The notes: generated by a model not told the origin, from the letters alone. Counted from the first letter of the stretch, positions 35,149 to 44,360 are shown. The stretch is 64,000 nucleotides of DNA from Bacteroides propionicifaciens DSM 19291 = JCM 14649 (GCF_000375405.1 NZ_AQWS01000009.1:1-64000), one strand, 5' to 3'. Program-made: numbers and translations.

Positions 35149-36258
35149 ATGTTGAGATTCTTATTAGAGAAAGAGTTTAAGCAGATCATTAGAGATCAGT
35201 TTATGCCAAAAGTGATTTTGATGATGCCCGTAATGATGCTTCTTATCATGCCTTGGGCTGCGGATCAAGAGATTAAAAATATAAAACTATCTGTGGTTGA
35301 CAACGATCATAGCACTTATTCCCAGCATCTGATTCAGAAGGTAACTGCTTCGGGATATTTTATTCTGGAGGATATATCTAGCTCTAACGCGCAAGCCCTT
35401 CGGAGCATTGAGTCGGGTAAGACGGATGTAATTCTAGAAATTCGCCCCGACTTCGAGCGTGATTTGGTTCGAGATAAGAAGAGCGAGGTCATGATTTCAT
35501 CTAATGCGGTCAACGGTACGAAAGGAGGGTTAGCGGGCAGCTATTTGAGTTCTATTCTTGCTGATTATGCCCAAGATATTAATATAAATATTGGTTTGAT
35601 TTCAAAAATGTCAACTACACTAATACAGGTGATGCCTTATAATAAGTTTAATACCTATTTAGACTACAAAGTCTTTATGGTGCCTGCACTTATTGTGATG
35701 CTATTAACACTCTTGACAGGCTTTCTACCCGCACTAAATATTGTACAAGAAAAGGAGATTGGTACGATTGAGCAGATTAATGTTACCCCCGTTAAGCGCA
35801 TTCTCTTCATTTTGGGTAAACTTATCCCTTATTGGGTGATTGGTTTTATCGTGCTCACGATTTGCTTTGTATTGGCGGCAGTAGTATATAACTTAACTCC
35901 TGTAGGTAGCTTACTTACAATCTATTTTTATGCCGCAATTTATGTGTTGGTAGTTTCGGGCTTGGGGCTAGTAATATCGAACTATTCTGCTACTATGCAG
36001 CAGGCAATGTTTGTGATGTTCTTCTTTATGCTAATCTTGGTATTGCTAAGTGGTTTATTTACCCCCATTAGCAGCATGCCCGATTGGGCTCAGTTTATAG
36101 CACAGCTCAATCCACTGACTTATTTCATACAGGTGATGCGTTCGGTTTATCTAAAAGGTAGTGGGGTCATCAATTTAATTCCACAACTCTTAAAGTTGAT
36201 AGGCTTTGCACTATTCTTCAACAGTTGGGCGATTCTTAGTTATAAGAAGAGTCAGTGA
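35149..36258 (+). CDS. ABC-2 type permease (YbhR-like)
   Basis: A 369-residue second permease with the same topology: N-terminal LLEKEFKQIIRDQFMPKVILMMP, a periplasmic domain, and C-terminal helices with the coupling segment QEKEIGTIEQINVTPV. It is 18 nt downstream of the first permease and ends the operon at the 22-bp palindromic terminator. Confidence 0.9.
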   Translation: MLRFLLEKEFKQIIRDQFMPKVILMMPVMMLLIMPWAADQEIKNIKLSVVDNDHSTYSQHLIQKVTASGYFILEDISSSNAQALRSIESGKTDVILEIRPDFERDLVRDKKSEVMISSNAVNGTKGGLAGSYLSSILADYAQDININIGLISKMSTTLIQVMPYNKFNTYLDYKVFMVPALIVMLLTLLTGFLPALNIVQEKEIGTIEQINVTPVKRILFILGKLIPYWVIGFIVLTICFVLAAVVYNLTPVGSLLTIYFYAAIYVLVVSGLGLVISNYSATMQQAMFVMFFFMLILVLLSGLFTPISSMPDWAQFIAQLNPLTYFIQVMRSVYLKGSGVINLIPQLLKLIGFALFFNSWAILSYKKSQ

Positions 36259-36273
36259 TTTCTTAGTTCTATT

Positions 36274-36320
36274 ATAAACAAGTATCCCCTAAAGCCTAGC
36301 TTTAGGGGATACTTGTTTAT
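36274..36320. terminator. Bidirectional terminator of exporter operon and DHOD-like gene
   Basis: A perfect 22-bp stem (36274-36295 with 36299-36320) around a 3-nt loop. The genes on both sides converge on it. Confidence 0.8.
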
Positions 36321-36353
36321 AGGTATTTGAAGTTTTAGCCTCAATAATTACAG

Positions 36354-37337
36354 TTATTTGTTTGCACTGAAGTATTTTAAGAACTGTGTTCTTTCGAAGT
36401 AGTTAGCGTTCTTAACGTTCTTGTGATTGAGCCTACCTTTGAATTGGTTAATTCTCTCAAAGCCGTTGTCTTGCATCCAAGTACCAAGGAAAGTAAGCAT
36501 CTTTCTGATTTCAGTATCTGACTTCTTGTAGATAATACTACAAACCTGTACTGCTGATGCACCTGCAAGCAGTGTTTTAACAACGTCTTGTGGGCTTTGT
36601 ACTCCACCAGATGCAGCATAGTCAATTTTATCAACGACAGCTGATGCTATACCAATCCAGCGTAAGGAGTTAGGTAATTCGTTTGAGCTGCTAAGAATAG
36701 GACCTGCAGCATGTTTCATTTTGATGATGTCGATATCAGGTTGGTAGAATCTGTTGAATAAAACTACTGCATCAGCACCGTTAGCATACAATTGGTTGAT
36801 TAAGGCTACAGGATTTGTGAAACTATTACCAAGCTTCATGATCACAGGAAGCTTAACTGTCTTCTTGATATGTTTTAAAATATCAACATGTCTTTGTTCG
36901 AATGAACCATATACATAGTTGATATCTGTTTGGAGTGCTAAGATATTAACCTCAATTGCATCAGCACCAGCTTCTTCTATTTGTTTAGCAAAATCGATCC
37001 ATTCAGAGTCACTGTAGCAATTGATACTAGCAATAATAGGCACGTCTTGACATACGGCTTTGCTAGACTTAATTAGCTCCAGATACTCGTTGAGTTTATG
37101 GTGTCTAACATATTCTTGTAGATAGTCAGTACCTTCCATATAGGATGCTGCGTCAGTAAGCATTTGGTCTGTTTCTATAAGGATTTGCTCCTCAAAAAGA
37201 GATTTCAATACAATTGCTCCAGCACCAGCTTCGGCTAATTTTTTGTTTTTATCAGCGCTGTTGGTAAGTCCCGAGCTGCTCACGATAATAGGATTCCTAA
37301 GTGTGAGCCCAGCAAAGTTTGTTTTAAAGTCGGTCAT
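36354..37337 (-). CDS. Dihydroorotate dehydrogenase-like flavoprotein
   Basis: A 327-residue FMN TIM-barrel protein resembling class 1 dihydroorotate dehydrogenase. The start TNFAGLTLRNPIIVSSSGLT, the SINCYSDSEW strand, PVIMKLGNSFTNP and the FMN-phosphate end AASGGVQSPQDVVKTLLAGASAVQVCSIIYK are clear. In true class 1 PyrD the region after the barrel centre reads like NxSCPN with the catalytic Cys; here it is EVNILALQTD, with no Cys there. It may therefore not be the pyrimidine-pathway enzyme. It follows yggS by 59 nt. Confidence 0.8.
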   Translation of the reverse strand: MTDFKTNFAGLTLRNPIIVSSSGLTNSADKNKKLAEAGAGAIVLKSLFEEQILIETDQMLTDAASYMEGTDYLQEYVRHHKLNEYLELIKSSKAVCQDVPIIASINCYSDSEWIDFAKQIEEAGADAIEVNILALQTDINYVYGSFEQRHVDILKHIKKTVKLPVIMKLGNSFTNPVALINQLYANGADAVVLFNRFYQPDIDIIKMKHAAGPILSSSNELPNSLRWIGIASAVVDKIDYAASGGVQSPQDVVKTLLAGASAVQVCSIIYKKSDTEIRKMLTFLGTWMQDNGFERINQFKGRLNHKNVKNANYFERTQFLKYFSANK

Positions 37338-37396
37338 TATTACTATAGTTTTTTCGGTATATTCAATTATTAACTAAAGTAACTTATTTGTGTGAA

Positions 37397-38068
37397 TTAA
37401 TAAATCCTTTCTCCAAATATTTTACTTCCTACACGAATTAGCGTACTCCCTTTTGCAATTGCTAATTGATAATCGTGTGACATTCCCATAGATAACTCCT
37501 TGAAGCTTGCTTCATCACTAAAATATTCTTCTTTACAGTAGTCAAAGAAATCTTTCAGTTCTTGGAACTCGTTTGAAACTTGTTGCATGTCGTCCGTGTT
37601 GGTAGCCATTCCCATTAGTCCAACAATTTTGACATTCTTGAGTTCATCGAGCAAATTACTCTTGAATAATTCTTTGCACTCTTCAAGTGTAAAACCATAT
37701 TTAGAGTCTTCTTCTGCAATATGAAGTTGGATGAGGCAGGGTATTACTCGATCAACCTTTAGGGCTTCTTTATTGACATTCTTAAGAAGTCTTAGCGAAT
37801 CAATGCTATGTATTAGCGACACAAATGGTGCTATAAATTTGATCTTATTGCTCTGCAAGTGGCCTATAAAGTGCCATTGGATGCCTCTTAGAGGGAGTTC
37901 TTCGTGCTTCTGAATGAGTTCTTGTGCCTTACTCTCACCAAAGATACGTTGTCCTGCATCGTAGGCTTCTTTGAGCTCAGGCACCTCGTGGTACTTTGAA
38001 ACTGCAACTAGGCTAACGTGTGGTGGAACATCTTTAAGTATCTGTTGTAGATTATTGGTAATACTCAT
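37397..38068 (-). CDS. yggS: YggS/PLPBP family pyridoxal phosphate homeostasis protein
   Basis: A 223-residue PLP-binding protein with an alanine-racemase-like barrel but no known catalysis, which buffers PLP and affects amino-acid pools. The PLP lysine is in LVAVSKYHEVPEL. Diagnostic segments are FGESKAQELIQKHEEL, WHFIGHLQSNKIK, KYGFTLEE and LSMGMSHDYQLAIAKGSTLIRVGSKIFG. It is flanked on the same strand by a DUF4494 gene (31 nt upstream) and the DHOD-like gene. Confidence 0.95.
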   Translation of the reverse strand: MSITNNLQQILKDVPPHVSLVAVSKYHEVPELKEAYDAGQRIFGESKAQELIQKHEELPLRGIQWHFIGHLQSNKIKFIAPFVSLIHSIDSLRLLKNVNKEALKVDRVIPCLIQLHIAEEDSKYGFTLEECKELFKSNLLDELKNVKIVGLMGMATNTDDMQQVSNEFQELKDFFDYCKEEYFSDEASFKELSMGMSHDYQLAIAKGSTLIRVGSKIFGERIY

Positions 38069-38099
38069 TTCTATAACTGTTTTTGATCTTTGTGGTTAT

Positions 38100-38561
38100 T
38101 TAAACTTCGGGTTTGTCATTAGCTTCACTGCCATATGGATATACGTCCATAAGTGGAGTCTCTGCTACCGAACTAATTTGGTAGTCAGCCATTCCGCCTT
38201 CCATACCTTTATCTAATTTCTTTACAGCATCTCTTAAATCTGATGCTTGTACTAGCATATTAGTTGATGATTTTTTCTCTGCTCCACTCTTCTCATCTAG
38301 TGTGATGAAAGTCACTTTACATTTGAACCATCTGTCTGCTGATTCTTCTTCAGCAAAAAATATCTCACTATATTTTGCGCGCTTAATGTCAGAAACAGTG
38401 AACTCACCTGTAATGTAAGGGGATATTTCTTCAATGATTCTAGCTTCTGCTTCAGTAAAGCTTAGGGCATCAAAAAGATAAGGCTCTGTTACTTTCTTAG
38501 CAATGCCATTCTCCGCCATTTTCTCATAGCGAACTTTACATTCAAACCAATTGTGCATCAT
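38100..38561 (-). CDS. DUF4494 domain-containing protein
   Basis: A 153-residue soluble protein matching DUF4494, a Bacteroidales family of unknown function. It contains two similar beta-rich units, NWFECKVRYEK near the N-terminus and RWFKCKVTFITLDEKSG in the middle, suggesting an internal duplication. No signal peptide or catalytic motif. It is the first gene of the minus-strand yggS cluster. Confidence 0.8.
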   Translation of the reverse strand: MMHNWFECKVRYEKMAENGIAKKVTEPYLFDALSFTEAEARIIEEISPYITGEFTVSDIKRAKYSEIFFAEEESADRWFKCKVTFITLDEKSGAEKKSSTNMLVQASDLRDAVKKLDKGMEGGMADYQISSVAETPLMDVYPYGSEANDKPEV

Positions 38562-38651
38562 AATTTAATTGTATTCAGTTTTGATTTATATATACAGACA
38601 AAGGTACAAGATATTTAAATAAATCTTGGATGTTGTGGTATAAAAATAAGA

Positions 38652-38690
38652 ATCCTCTCTATACAAAAGTGAGTGCACTCTGAATAGAGA
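38652..38690 (-). terminator. Possible terminator after the FHA gene
   Basis: On the minus strand a 7-bp stem (TCTCTAT with ATAGAGA) closes a 21-nt loop, followed by GGATTCTTATTTTTA. It is a weak candidate. Confidence 0.4.
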
Positions 38691-38715
38691 AGATAATCAA
38701 AAAAATAGAAAAGTT

Positions 38716-39234
38716 CTACTCTTTTGTATAGTAAATAAATGTGGTTGCTCCAGTAGTGATGACTTGTCCCGACTCGATTCGGCGAATATCACCTGGTAGA
38801 ATTTCTTCAGCTCCAAGGAAAGTACCTGTCATGCTATCGTTGTCTTGAATAGTGCAGATAATCTCACCTCCTTTGCGCTGGATGTTGATGATTGTGTGTC
38901 TTCTGTCCATACTCATATCACCCGTCTCAATAGGAATGGTAACTTTAGAGCCTGGTGAACGTCTACCAATGAGATTATCACCCTCACTTAATGGGATAAG
39001 TTGTTTGAATGAGAAAAGATTTTCAATTACCGAAAGATAGCCAAAAGGAGCTTCCAGGTTTTCGGGCGATAAGTCTTCGTCTTTGCGAGTAGCCTTGAGA
39101 GGCGTTTTACCCAAACGTATGCGAAATTGTTTGTCACACTCCTCACAAATAAAGACTAGGGACTGGCCTGCTTCGTAGTTTTGGTCATTGAAGTAAACAT
39201 AATTATCGCACTTAGGGCAGCGTACTCGTTTCAT
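38716..39234 (-). CDS. Zinc-ribbon FHA domain protein
   Basis: A 172-residue protein. Cys6, Cys9, Cys30 and Cys33 form a zinc ribbon (CPKC ... CEEC). Residues about 75-170 form an FHA domain, the phosphothreonine-binding fold: LIPLSEGDNLIGRRSPGSKVTIPI, MSMDRRHTIINIQ and DNDSMTGTFLGAEEI. It probably binds a phosphorylated partner. It lies 9 nt after the HU/SPOR gene and is likely co-transcribed with it. Confidence 0.85.
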   Translation of the reverse strand: MKRVRCPKCDNYVYFNDQNYEAGQSLVFICEECDKQFRIRLGKTPLKATRKDEDLSPENLEAPFGYLSVIENLFSFKQLIPLSEGDNLIGRRSPGSKVTIPIETGDMSMDRRHTIINIQRKGGEIICTIQDNDSMTGTFLGAEEILPGDIRRIESGQVITTGATTFIYYTKE

Positions 39235-39243
39235 AAAATCTTA

Positions 39244-40356
39244 TTAGTTTGCTTTGTACACCCATGCATTGGCATAATCAGCATTTTTTGTTAGTTGGTT
39301 CAGTGCCTTGTATGCAGCATCTTTTGATTCAAATGAGGCAATACTTACTCGAACTCTGTTTTGATTGGTTAGGACTTGTGCATTATCATAACCATTATTT
39401 TTGAGCTGAGTAACCATATCTTTAGCAAGGTCTTTTCGAATAGAGCTTGCTACAATAATATGAAAAGGATTAATGTCGTTTGAAACTTTAATCTCTTGGG
39501 TTACTTGCTTAGTTGGTAAAGATACATCAGAAGCTGGTGTTTCTATCTCTTGCTTAGCTAGAACTTTCTTATCGTGAGCAGTTACATGTGAAAACACGAA
39601 TCCTTCAGAATTTTCACTCGCTTCATCTTCTACTTTTAACTCTTCAGTAATAGAAGGTGCTTCTGCTAACTCTAACGTCGAATTGATCGCTGTTGTTTGT
39701 TGAGCTTTATTTGAAGGTGTAAAGATATCAGTTGATAAGAATTTAGCATAGCTAGTAGTTTGTATCTCTGTGTTTTCTATCGGAGTAGAGAAAAATAGTA
39801 CAGAAATAAAAGCTACAGCAACAAGAACTACTGAGCCTGCCATATTCAAAACTCTTTTATGTGTTTCTGGTTTAAAGAATACAGGAGCAGTTTTGTGAAT
39901 GGAAGTTTCTTGCCCTATTTTGCTGTCAATAATCTGATTAATCTCTAGGATTTCAAAAGGTTTGAAACCATAAAACTGAGGGCAAGTTAATGCTTCAGGA
40001 TTAGCTTTGAATGAATAATTATTATTGGCATCACAACGAAGTGTTCCTAAATTCTTAAGCTCTACATAACCATTGACTTCCAGGTTAGTACGCAATTTGT
40101 CGACAGCTTCTGCAATATTTTGTTGAGCTTCTTGAATACTACAATTGCTAATATTCATATATGACTGAAGCAATAAACCATCGTTTAAAGTCAATCTATC
40201 GTTAAAGCCGATATTACGGACTGGAGGTACAAATAGATCTTTTTTTGCATCTCGAATTGCAGGAGTATAGTGGGCTATAAAGCCTCCAAACCCCGGTATA
40301 ACCGCAAAGTCACTTTCTAAAAGAAGTTTATGTATGTGTCGAGCCAATTCATTCAT
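39244..40356 (-). CDS. HU-CCDC81/SPOR membrane protein
   Basis: A 370-residue protein. Residues 1-130 form a tandem HU-like (CCDC81-type) region: HIHKLLLESDFAVIPGFGGFIAHYTPA and LKNLGTLRCDANNNYSFKAN. A transmembrane helix lies at about 172-192 (NMAGSVVLVAVAFISVLFF). A Ser/Thr/Glu-rich linker leads to a C-terminal SPOR domain (about 295-370: FHIIVASSIRKDLAKDMVTQLK), which binds denuded glycan at division sites. Topology suggests cytoplasmic HU-like domain and periplasmic SPOR, so it may link nucleoid or cytoplasmic partners to septal peptidoglycan. Confidence 0.82.
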   Translation of the reverse strand: MNELARHIHKLLLESDFAVIPGFGGFIAHYTPAIRDAKKDLFVPPVRNIGFNDRLTLNDGLLLQSYMNISNCSIQEAQQNIAEAVDKLRTNLEVNGYVELKNLGTLRCDANNNYSFKANPEALTCPQFYGFKPFEILEINQIIDSKIGQETSIHKTAPVFFKPETHKRVLNMAGSVVLVAVAFISVLFFSTPIENTEIQTTSYAKFLSTDIFTPSNKAQQTTAINSTLELAEAPSITEELKVEDEASENSEGFVFSHVTAHDKKVLAKQEIETPASDVSLPTKQVTQEIKVSNDINPFHIIVASSIRKDLAKDMVTQLKNNGYDNAQVLTNQNRVRVSIASFESKDAAYKALNQLTKNADYANAWVYKAN

Positions 40357-40724
40357 GGTACAAAACTAATATTTTTTATTCTATAAAACGATGAATTTTA
40401 CAAATAAGTTATTCCTTAGTTATCTACTCTTTTTTTAAGAATATATCAGGTTGTAGACTGTACTGATTTTTCCTTAATATCCCAAATGGTAATTTAAGGT
40501 AAAGTGTTTCGTGGTTTAGCTTAGACTAGATATATAAGGTGTATCAAAAGAGCCTTATAGCTCGTTTAAATTGTTCGCTAGTGAAATTACAAAATTAAAA
40601 AGAGATAGTCAATTATATTTTCTATTTTTGTGTTAGCTATTTATGCCTTTAGTTGATACTTTGCAGCTAAATGCGGTTATTTTTCAACAAAATATTCCCA
40701 ATATTTAATTCTTTACTTATTGAT
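40357..40724 (+). other. Intergenic region, ugd promoter
   Basis: A 368-nt AT-rich gap between divergent genes. TATTTTTG at 40623-40630 matches the -7 box and would start the ugd transcript near 40637. Apart from this I see no gene or strong structure. Confidence 0.45.
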
Positions 40725-42044
40725 ATGAAAATTGTAATTGTAGGAACCGGTTATGTCGGATTAGTAACAGGTACTTGTTTTGCCGAAATTGGTGTAGATG
40801 TTACCTGTGTTGATACAGATCAAAATAAGATAGATAAGATTAAAGCTGGGAAAATTCCTATTTATGAGAACGGGCTCGAAGAGTTAGTGGCTAAAAATGT
40901 AGCTGCTGGACGATTGCATTTTACAAGCTCTATTCTTGATAGCCTTGACGATGCTGAGGTTGTATTCATTGCTGTAGGTACTCCACCTGATGAAGATGGA
41001 AGTGCTGATCTCAAATTTGTGCTTGAAGTAGCTCGTACTATTGGTCAAAACATGAATAACTACTTGCTTGTTGTTACTAAAAGTACCGTTCCTGTTGGAA
41101 CATCTCACCGTGTTAAAGAGGCAATCCAAGCTCAGCTAGATATAAGAGGTGTTAATCTTGATTTCGATGTAGCCTCTAACCCTGAATTCTTAAAAGAAGG
41201 AAACGCTGTAGCCGACTTTATGAGTCCTGATCGTGTTGTTGTAGGTGTAGAGTCTGAGAAAGCCGAAAAGATTATGACACGTCTTTACAAACCATTCTTG
41301 CTAAATAATTTCCGAGTGCTATTTATGGATATTTCTTCTGCCGAGATGACCAAATATGCTGCTAATTCAATGCTTGCTACTCGCATTAGCTTTATGAATG
41401 ATATTGCTAATTTATGTGAGTTAGTAGGTGCCGACGTTAATCTTGTTCGTCTAGGCATTGGATCTGACACTCGAATAGGGCGGAAGTTTTTATATCCTGG
41501 GATTGGTTATGGTGGTTCTTGCTTTCCTAAAGACATCAAGGCTCTTATTCGTACAGGGCAAGAAAATAACTATAAACTCCGTGTGCTTGAGGCTGTTGAT
41601 GCTGTCAATGAATCGCAAAAGAGCATTTTATTCGATAAGTTGAATAAGCATTATGGTGGTGACCTTCGAGGTAAAACGGTTGCACTTTGGGGACTTTCAT
41701 TTAAACCCGAAACTGATGATATGCGTGAGGCTCCTTCTTTAATCTTAATGAATTTGTTATTACAAGCGGGTTGTCATATCAGAGTTTATGACCCTGCAGC
41801 AATGGATGAATGTCGTAGAATTATGGGCAATGATGTTTATTATGCAAACGATCATTACGATGCCTTGTTAAATGCAGATGCGCTTATGCTCCTTACTGAG
41901 TGGAAAGAGTTTAGACTTCCTTCTTGGGGAGTTGTTAAAAAAGCAATGAAAGAGCCAGTTTTGTTAGATGGACGTAATATTTATGACAAAGAAGAGCTAA
42001 TCGAAAATGGTTTTACTTACTTTTGCATAGGTATAAGACATTAA
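40725..42044 (+). CDS. ugd: UDP-glucose 6-dehydrogenase
   Basis: A 439-residue NAD-dependent enzyme oxidising UDP-glucose to UDP-glucuronate for polysaccharide synthesis. Motifs: KIVIVGTGYVGLVTGTCFAEIG (Rossmann), NPEFLKEGNAVADFMSPDRVVVG, the catalytic Cys in GYGGSCFPKDIKAL, and the C-terminal SFKPETDDMREAP and YDPAAM of the UDP-binding domain. The ATG at 40725 is preferred, since 18 upstream codons of open frame have no homology. GDP-mannose dehydrogenase is a less likely alternative. Confidence 0.95.
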   Translation: MKIVIVGTGYVGLVTGTCFAEIGVDVTCVDTDQNKIDKIKAGKIPIYENGLEELVAKNVAAGRLHFTSSILDSLDDAEVVFIAVGTPPDEDGSADLKFVLEVARTIGQNMNNYLLVVTKSTVPVGTSHRVKEAIQAQLDIRGVNLDFDVASNPEFLKEGNAVADFMSPDRVVVGVESEKAEKIMTRLYKPFLLNNFRVLFMDISSAEMTKYAANSMLATRISFMNDIANLCELVGADVNLVRLGIGSDTRIGRKFLYPGIGYGGSCFPKDIKALIRTGQENNYKLRVLEAVDAVNESQKSILFDKLNKHYGGDLRGKTVALWGLSFKPETDDMREAPSLILMNLLLQAGCHIRVYDPAAMDECRRIMGNDVYYANDHYDALLNADALMLLTEWKEFRLPSWGVVKKAMKEPVLLDGRNIYDKEELIENGFTYFCIGIRH

Positions 42045-42145
42045 CTAAATATTAGAAACCTTTTAGGACAGGGTTCGTTCTACTATTTAGATGATGATTT
42101 ACGACTAGGTGATAGTCAATAATCTTTAGAACAAAACTCGACTTA

Positions 42146-42988
42146 ATGAAACTCTTATTTCTTATATTATTAATAACCTCTTGGTGTTCTTGTTCATCTT
42201 CGGGCAAAGATGGTGTACAAAAATCGGCCGAACTTCAGCTTGAAAATGTTGAGGCTAAGCGATTATTACAAGGAGTCTGGATCAATGACGACTCAAACGT
42301 ACCTTTGCTATTTGTTAAAGGTGATAGCCTGAGGTTTATAGGTCAATCTGACGATCCAATAGAGTTCAAAATTTATAAAGACAGCCTGTATACTTATGGT
42401 TATGATGTCATGACTTATAAGATAGACCGACAGTCTGAATATGATTTTTGGTTTCACTCGCTTTCCGATCGAATTGTAAAACTTTATCGCTCCGAAAACT
42501 TAGAAGACTCTCTATATTTTAAAGAGGATAGTCAACGTGAGCCTATGCCTATCTATACTGAAGTAGTACAAAAGGATTCTGTTGTTTTTTTTGATAATAG
42601 AAGATTTAGAGGCTATGTATATATCAATCCCTCTTCTTATAAAATCAATAAACCTACTTACTCTGATGAGGGAATTAGGCTCGATGAAGTGTTTTATGAT
42701 AATGTAATACACATTTGTGTTTACGAAGGTTCTAAAAGCCTTTTTGCTCGAGATATGTATAAAACGGATTTCAAGTCATTCTTAACGGACTCTTTTTATG
42801 AGCAGTCTGTTTTGGTTGATATGAGTTTTACAGGAGTAGATGCAGCAGGTTTTCACTTTACAGCTCGTGTGGGTGTGCCTGAGAGTTTTATCCATAATCT
42901 TATTGGTGTGACCATAAGCTTTAATGGCGATATGCAAATGGAGCTAAAAGAGGGTACTATAACTTCACAAGAGAATATAGGACTCTGA
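42146..42988 (+). CDS. DUF4738-like lipoprotein
   Basis: A 280-residue exported lipoprotein; the signal ends in a Cys-rich lipobox region (SWCSCSSSG). The mature part has a lipocalin-like start (LLQGVWINDDSNVPLLFVKGDSLRFIG) and a C-terminal beta domain. It resembles DUF4738 proteins of Bacteroidales, named from memory. Function is unknown. The next gene, the sensor kinase, is convergent 21 nt away. Confidence 0.6.
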   Translation: MKLLFLILLITSWCSCSSSGKDGVQKSAELQLENVEAKRLLQGVWINDDSNVPLLFVKGDSLRFIGQSDDPIEFKIYKDSLYTYGYDVMTYKIDRQSEYDFWFHSLSDRIVKLYRSENLEDSLYFKEDSQREPMPIYTEVVQKDSVVFFDNRRFRGYVYINPSSYKINKPTYSDEGIRLDEVFYDNVIHICVYEGSKSLFARDMYKTDFKSFLTDSFYEQSVLVDMSFTGVDAAGFHFTARVGVPESFIHNLIGVTISFNGDMQMELKEGTITSQENIGL

Positions 42989-43009
42989 TATTGATTTTCT
43001 CTTTACTTC

Positions 43010-44353
43010 CTATATAGTCACTGTAACTACTGTTCCAATCCCAACCTGCGATTGAATATTGTAGATAATATTATTCTTTTCTAAGATTCGTAGGGCGATA
43101 GAAAGCCCTATGCCACTTCCTTGTATCTTATTTGTGTTATTTCCTCTGTAGAACGGTGTGCTGATGTTGGCTAATTCTTGGGGTGGAATACCTATACCTT
43201 TGTCTTCAATGGATATGCAAAGCTTGTCAAACTCTTTGTATAGCTTGACCGCTACTACTTGACCATTAGAGTATTTTACAGCATTCTCGATGATGTTGAA
43301 TAAGGCCATAAACAGTTGTGTCCGATCCTTGTTGACGGTTAGTAGCGCTTCGTCACTTGGCTCAACTTCTAGTTCTACATGAACCTTGGAGTTGGCATAG
43401 TTGAGAGATAACTTATCTATAATTTCCCAAATTAACTCATCAACCCTAAAGTGATGGCTAAGTACCGAAACTTCTCTAAGATCAGAAATAACTAGTAGAG
43501 TGCTTAAAATACCTTCGAGTTGCTGAATTTGGGTAATTAACTTTTGCGATAGCTCTTCATATTCCGAAGGTGACCGATCTTTGAGTGAAAAGACCTCTAA
43601 ATTGCCTAGTATTGCCGCTAGGGGAGTCTTAAACTCATGCGATACATAGTTCACAAAATTCTTTTGAATTATAAAAGTGTCTGAGATCTGCTTCAAAAGT
43701 TGGTTGAAGGTATCGGTGAGTTCTTGCAGCTCATCGTGGGTATTAGGTGATTCAATCTGAACAATGGGGTGATTGGGTACAATCACCTTGACCTGCTCTA
43801 TAACTTGGTTGAATGGCTTGTATGCAATGTGAGCTAGCCATCTGCTAAGCAACACTACTGCTAATAAACCTGTCATGAGTGCTGTGAGTAATATCCAGAG
43901 TAACGAAATGAGTTGATCACTTAAGGCTTGTTTTGATTCTTTAGTAATGATGATAAAATCACCCTGATTGTCTTCATAGAATATTCCATAACAATAGGCG
44001 GAGAGGCTTGTGAAGCTCAGCTTACCTCTTTCAAATATCTTTTGTAGGTTAGAGGGGCTAACCTCTTCGGTATTCTCTCCCCATACAATTTTATTCTGGT
44101 CGTTGTAAACTTGATACTCTGTACCCACAACAATTTCATCGAACTGTTTGCGCACTCTTTCGAAGTCTTTGGCATTCATCTCATCCTCCTCAAGATGAAA
44201 TAAGGCTACTATGGATGCTGTTTTCTCTAAGTTGTTGTAGATGGATTTTTGTGCACTTTGGGCATAGAGAATATAGATCAGAAAAGAGATTATGATAAAT
44301 ATTACTCCAAAAGCTATGGAGCTGTACAGGCTTTGGCGCACTTGAATTTTCAT
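43010..44353 (-). CDS. Sensor histidine kinase of the metal efflux locus
   Basis: A 447-residue inner-membrane kinase. Two transmembrane helices (about 10-30 and 151-170) flank a periplasmic sensor of about 120 residues. A HAMP region follows, then the H-box FVNYVSHEFKTPL with His239, the N-box NIIENAVKYS and the G boxes DKGIGIP and GSGIGLSIA. It lies 7 nt after the response regulator and is probably the metal-sensing partner for the RND pump, like CusS. Confidence 0.92.
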   Translation of the reverse strand: MKIQVRQSLYSSIAFGVIFIIISFLIYILYAQSAQKSIYNNLEKTASIVALFHLEEDEMNAKDFERVRKQFDEIVVGTEYQVYNDQNKIVWGENTEEVSPSNLQKIFERGKLSFTSLSAYCYGIFYEDNQGDFIIITKESKQALSDQLISLLWILLTALMTGLLAVVLLSRWLAHIAYKPFNQVIEQVKVIVPNHPIVQIESPNTHDELQELTDTFNQLLKQISDTFIIQKNFVNYVSHEFKTPLAAILGNLEVFSLKDRSPSEYEELSQKLITQIQQLEGILSTLLVISDLREVSVLSHHFRVDELIWEIIDKLSLNYANSKVHVELEVEPSDEALLTVNKDRTQLFMALFNIIENAVKYSNGQVVAVKLYKEFDKLCISIEDKGIGIPPQELANISTPFYRGNNTNKIQGSGIGLSIALRILEKNNIIYNIQSQVGIGTVVTVTI

Positions 44354-44360
44354 ATAACGA

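Noticed and set aside
36354-37337. Naming the DHOD-like gene pyrD
   Set aside because: The catalytic Cys motif of class 1 enzymes is missing and no pyrimidine genes are nearby.
40361-40368. Minus-strand TAGTTTTG as promoter of the HU/SPOR gene
   Set aside because: It matches the -7 consensus but ends 4 nt before the start codon, so transcription would begin inside the gene.
40671-40724. Eighteen extra N-terminal codons for ugd
   Set aside because: Homology with the family begins at the ATG at 40725 (MKIVIVGTGYVG), and the extension is low-complexity Phe/Ile.
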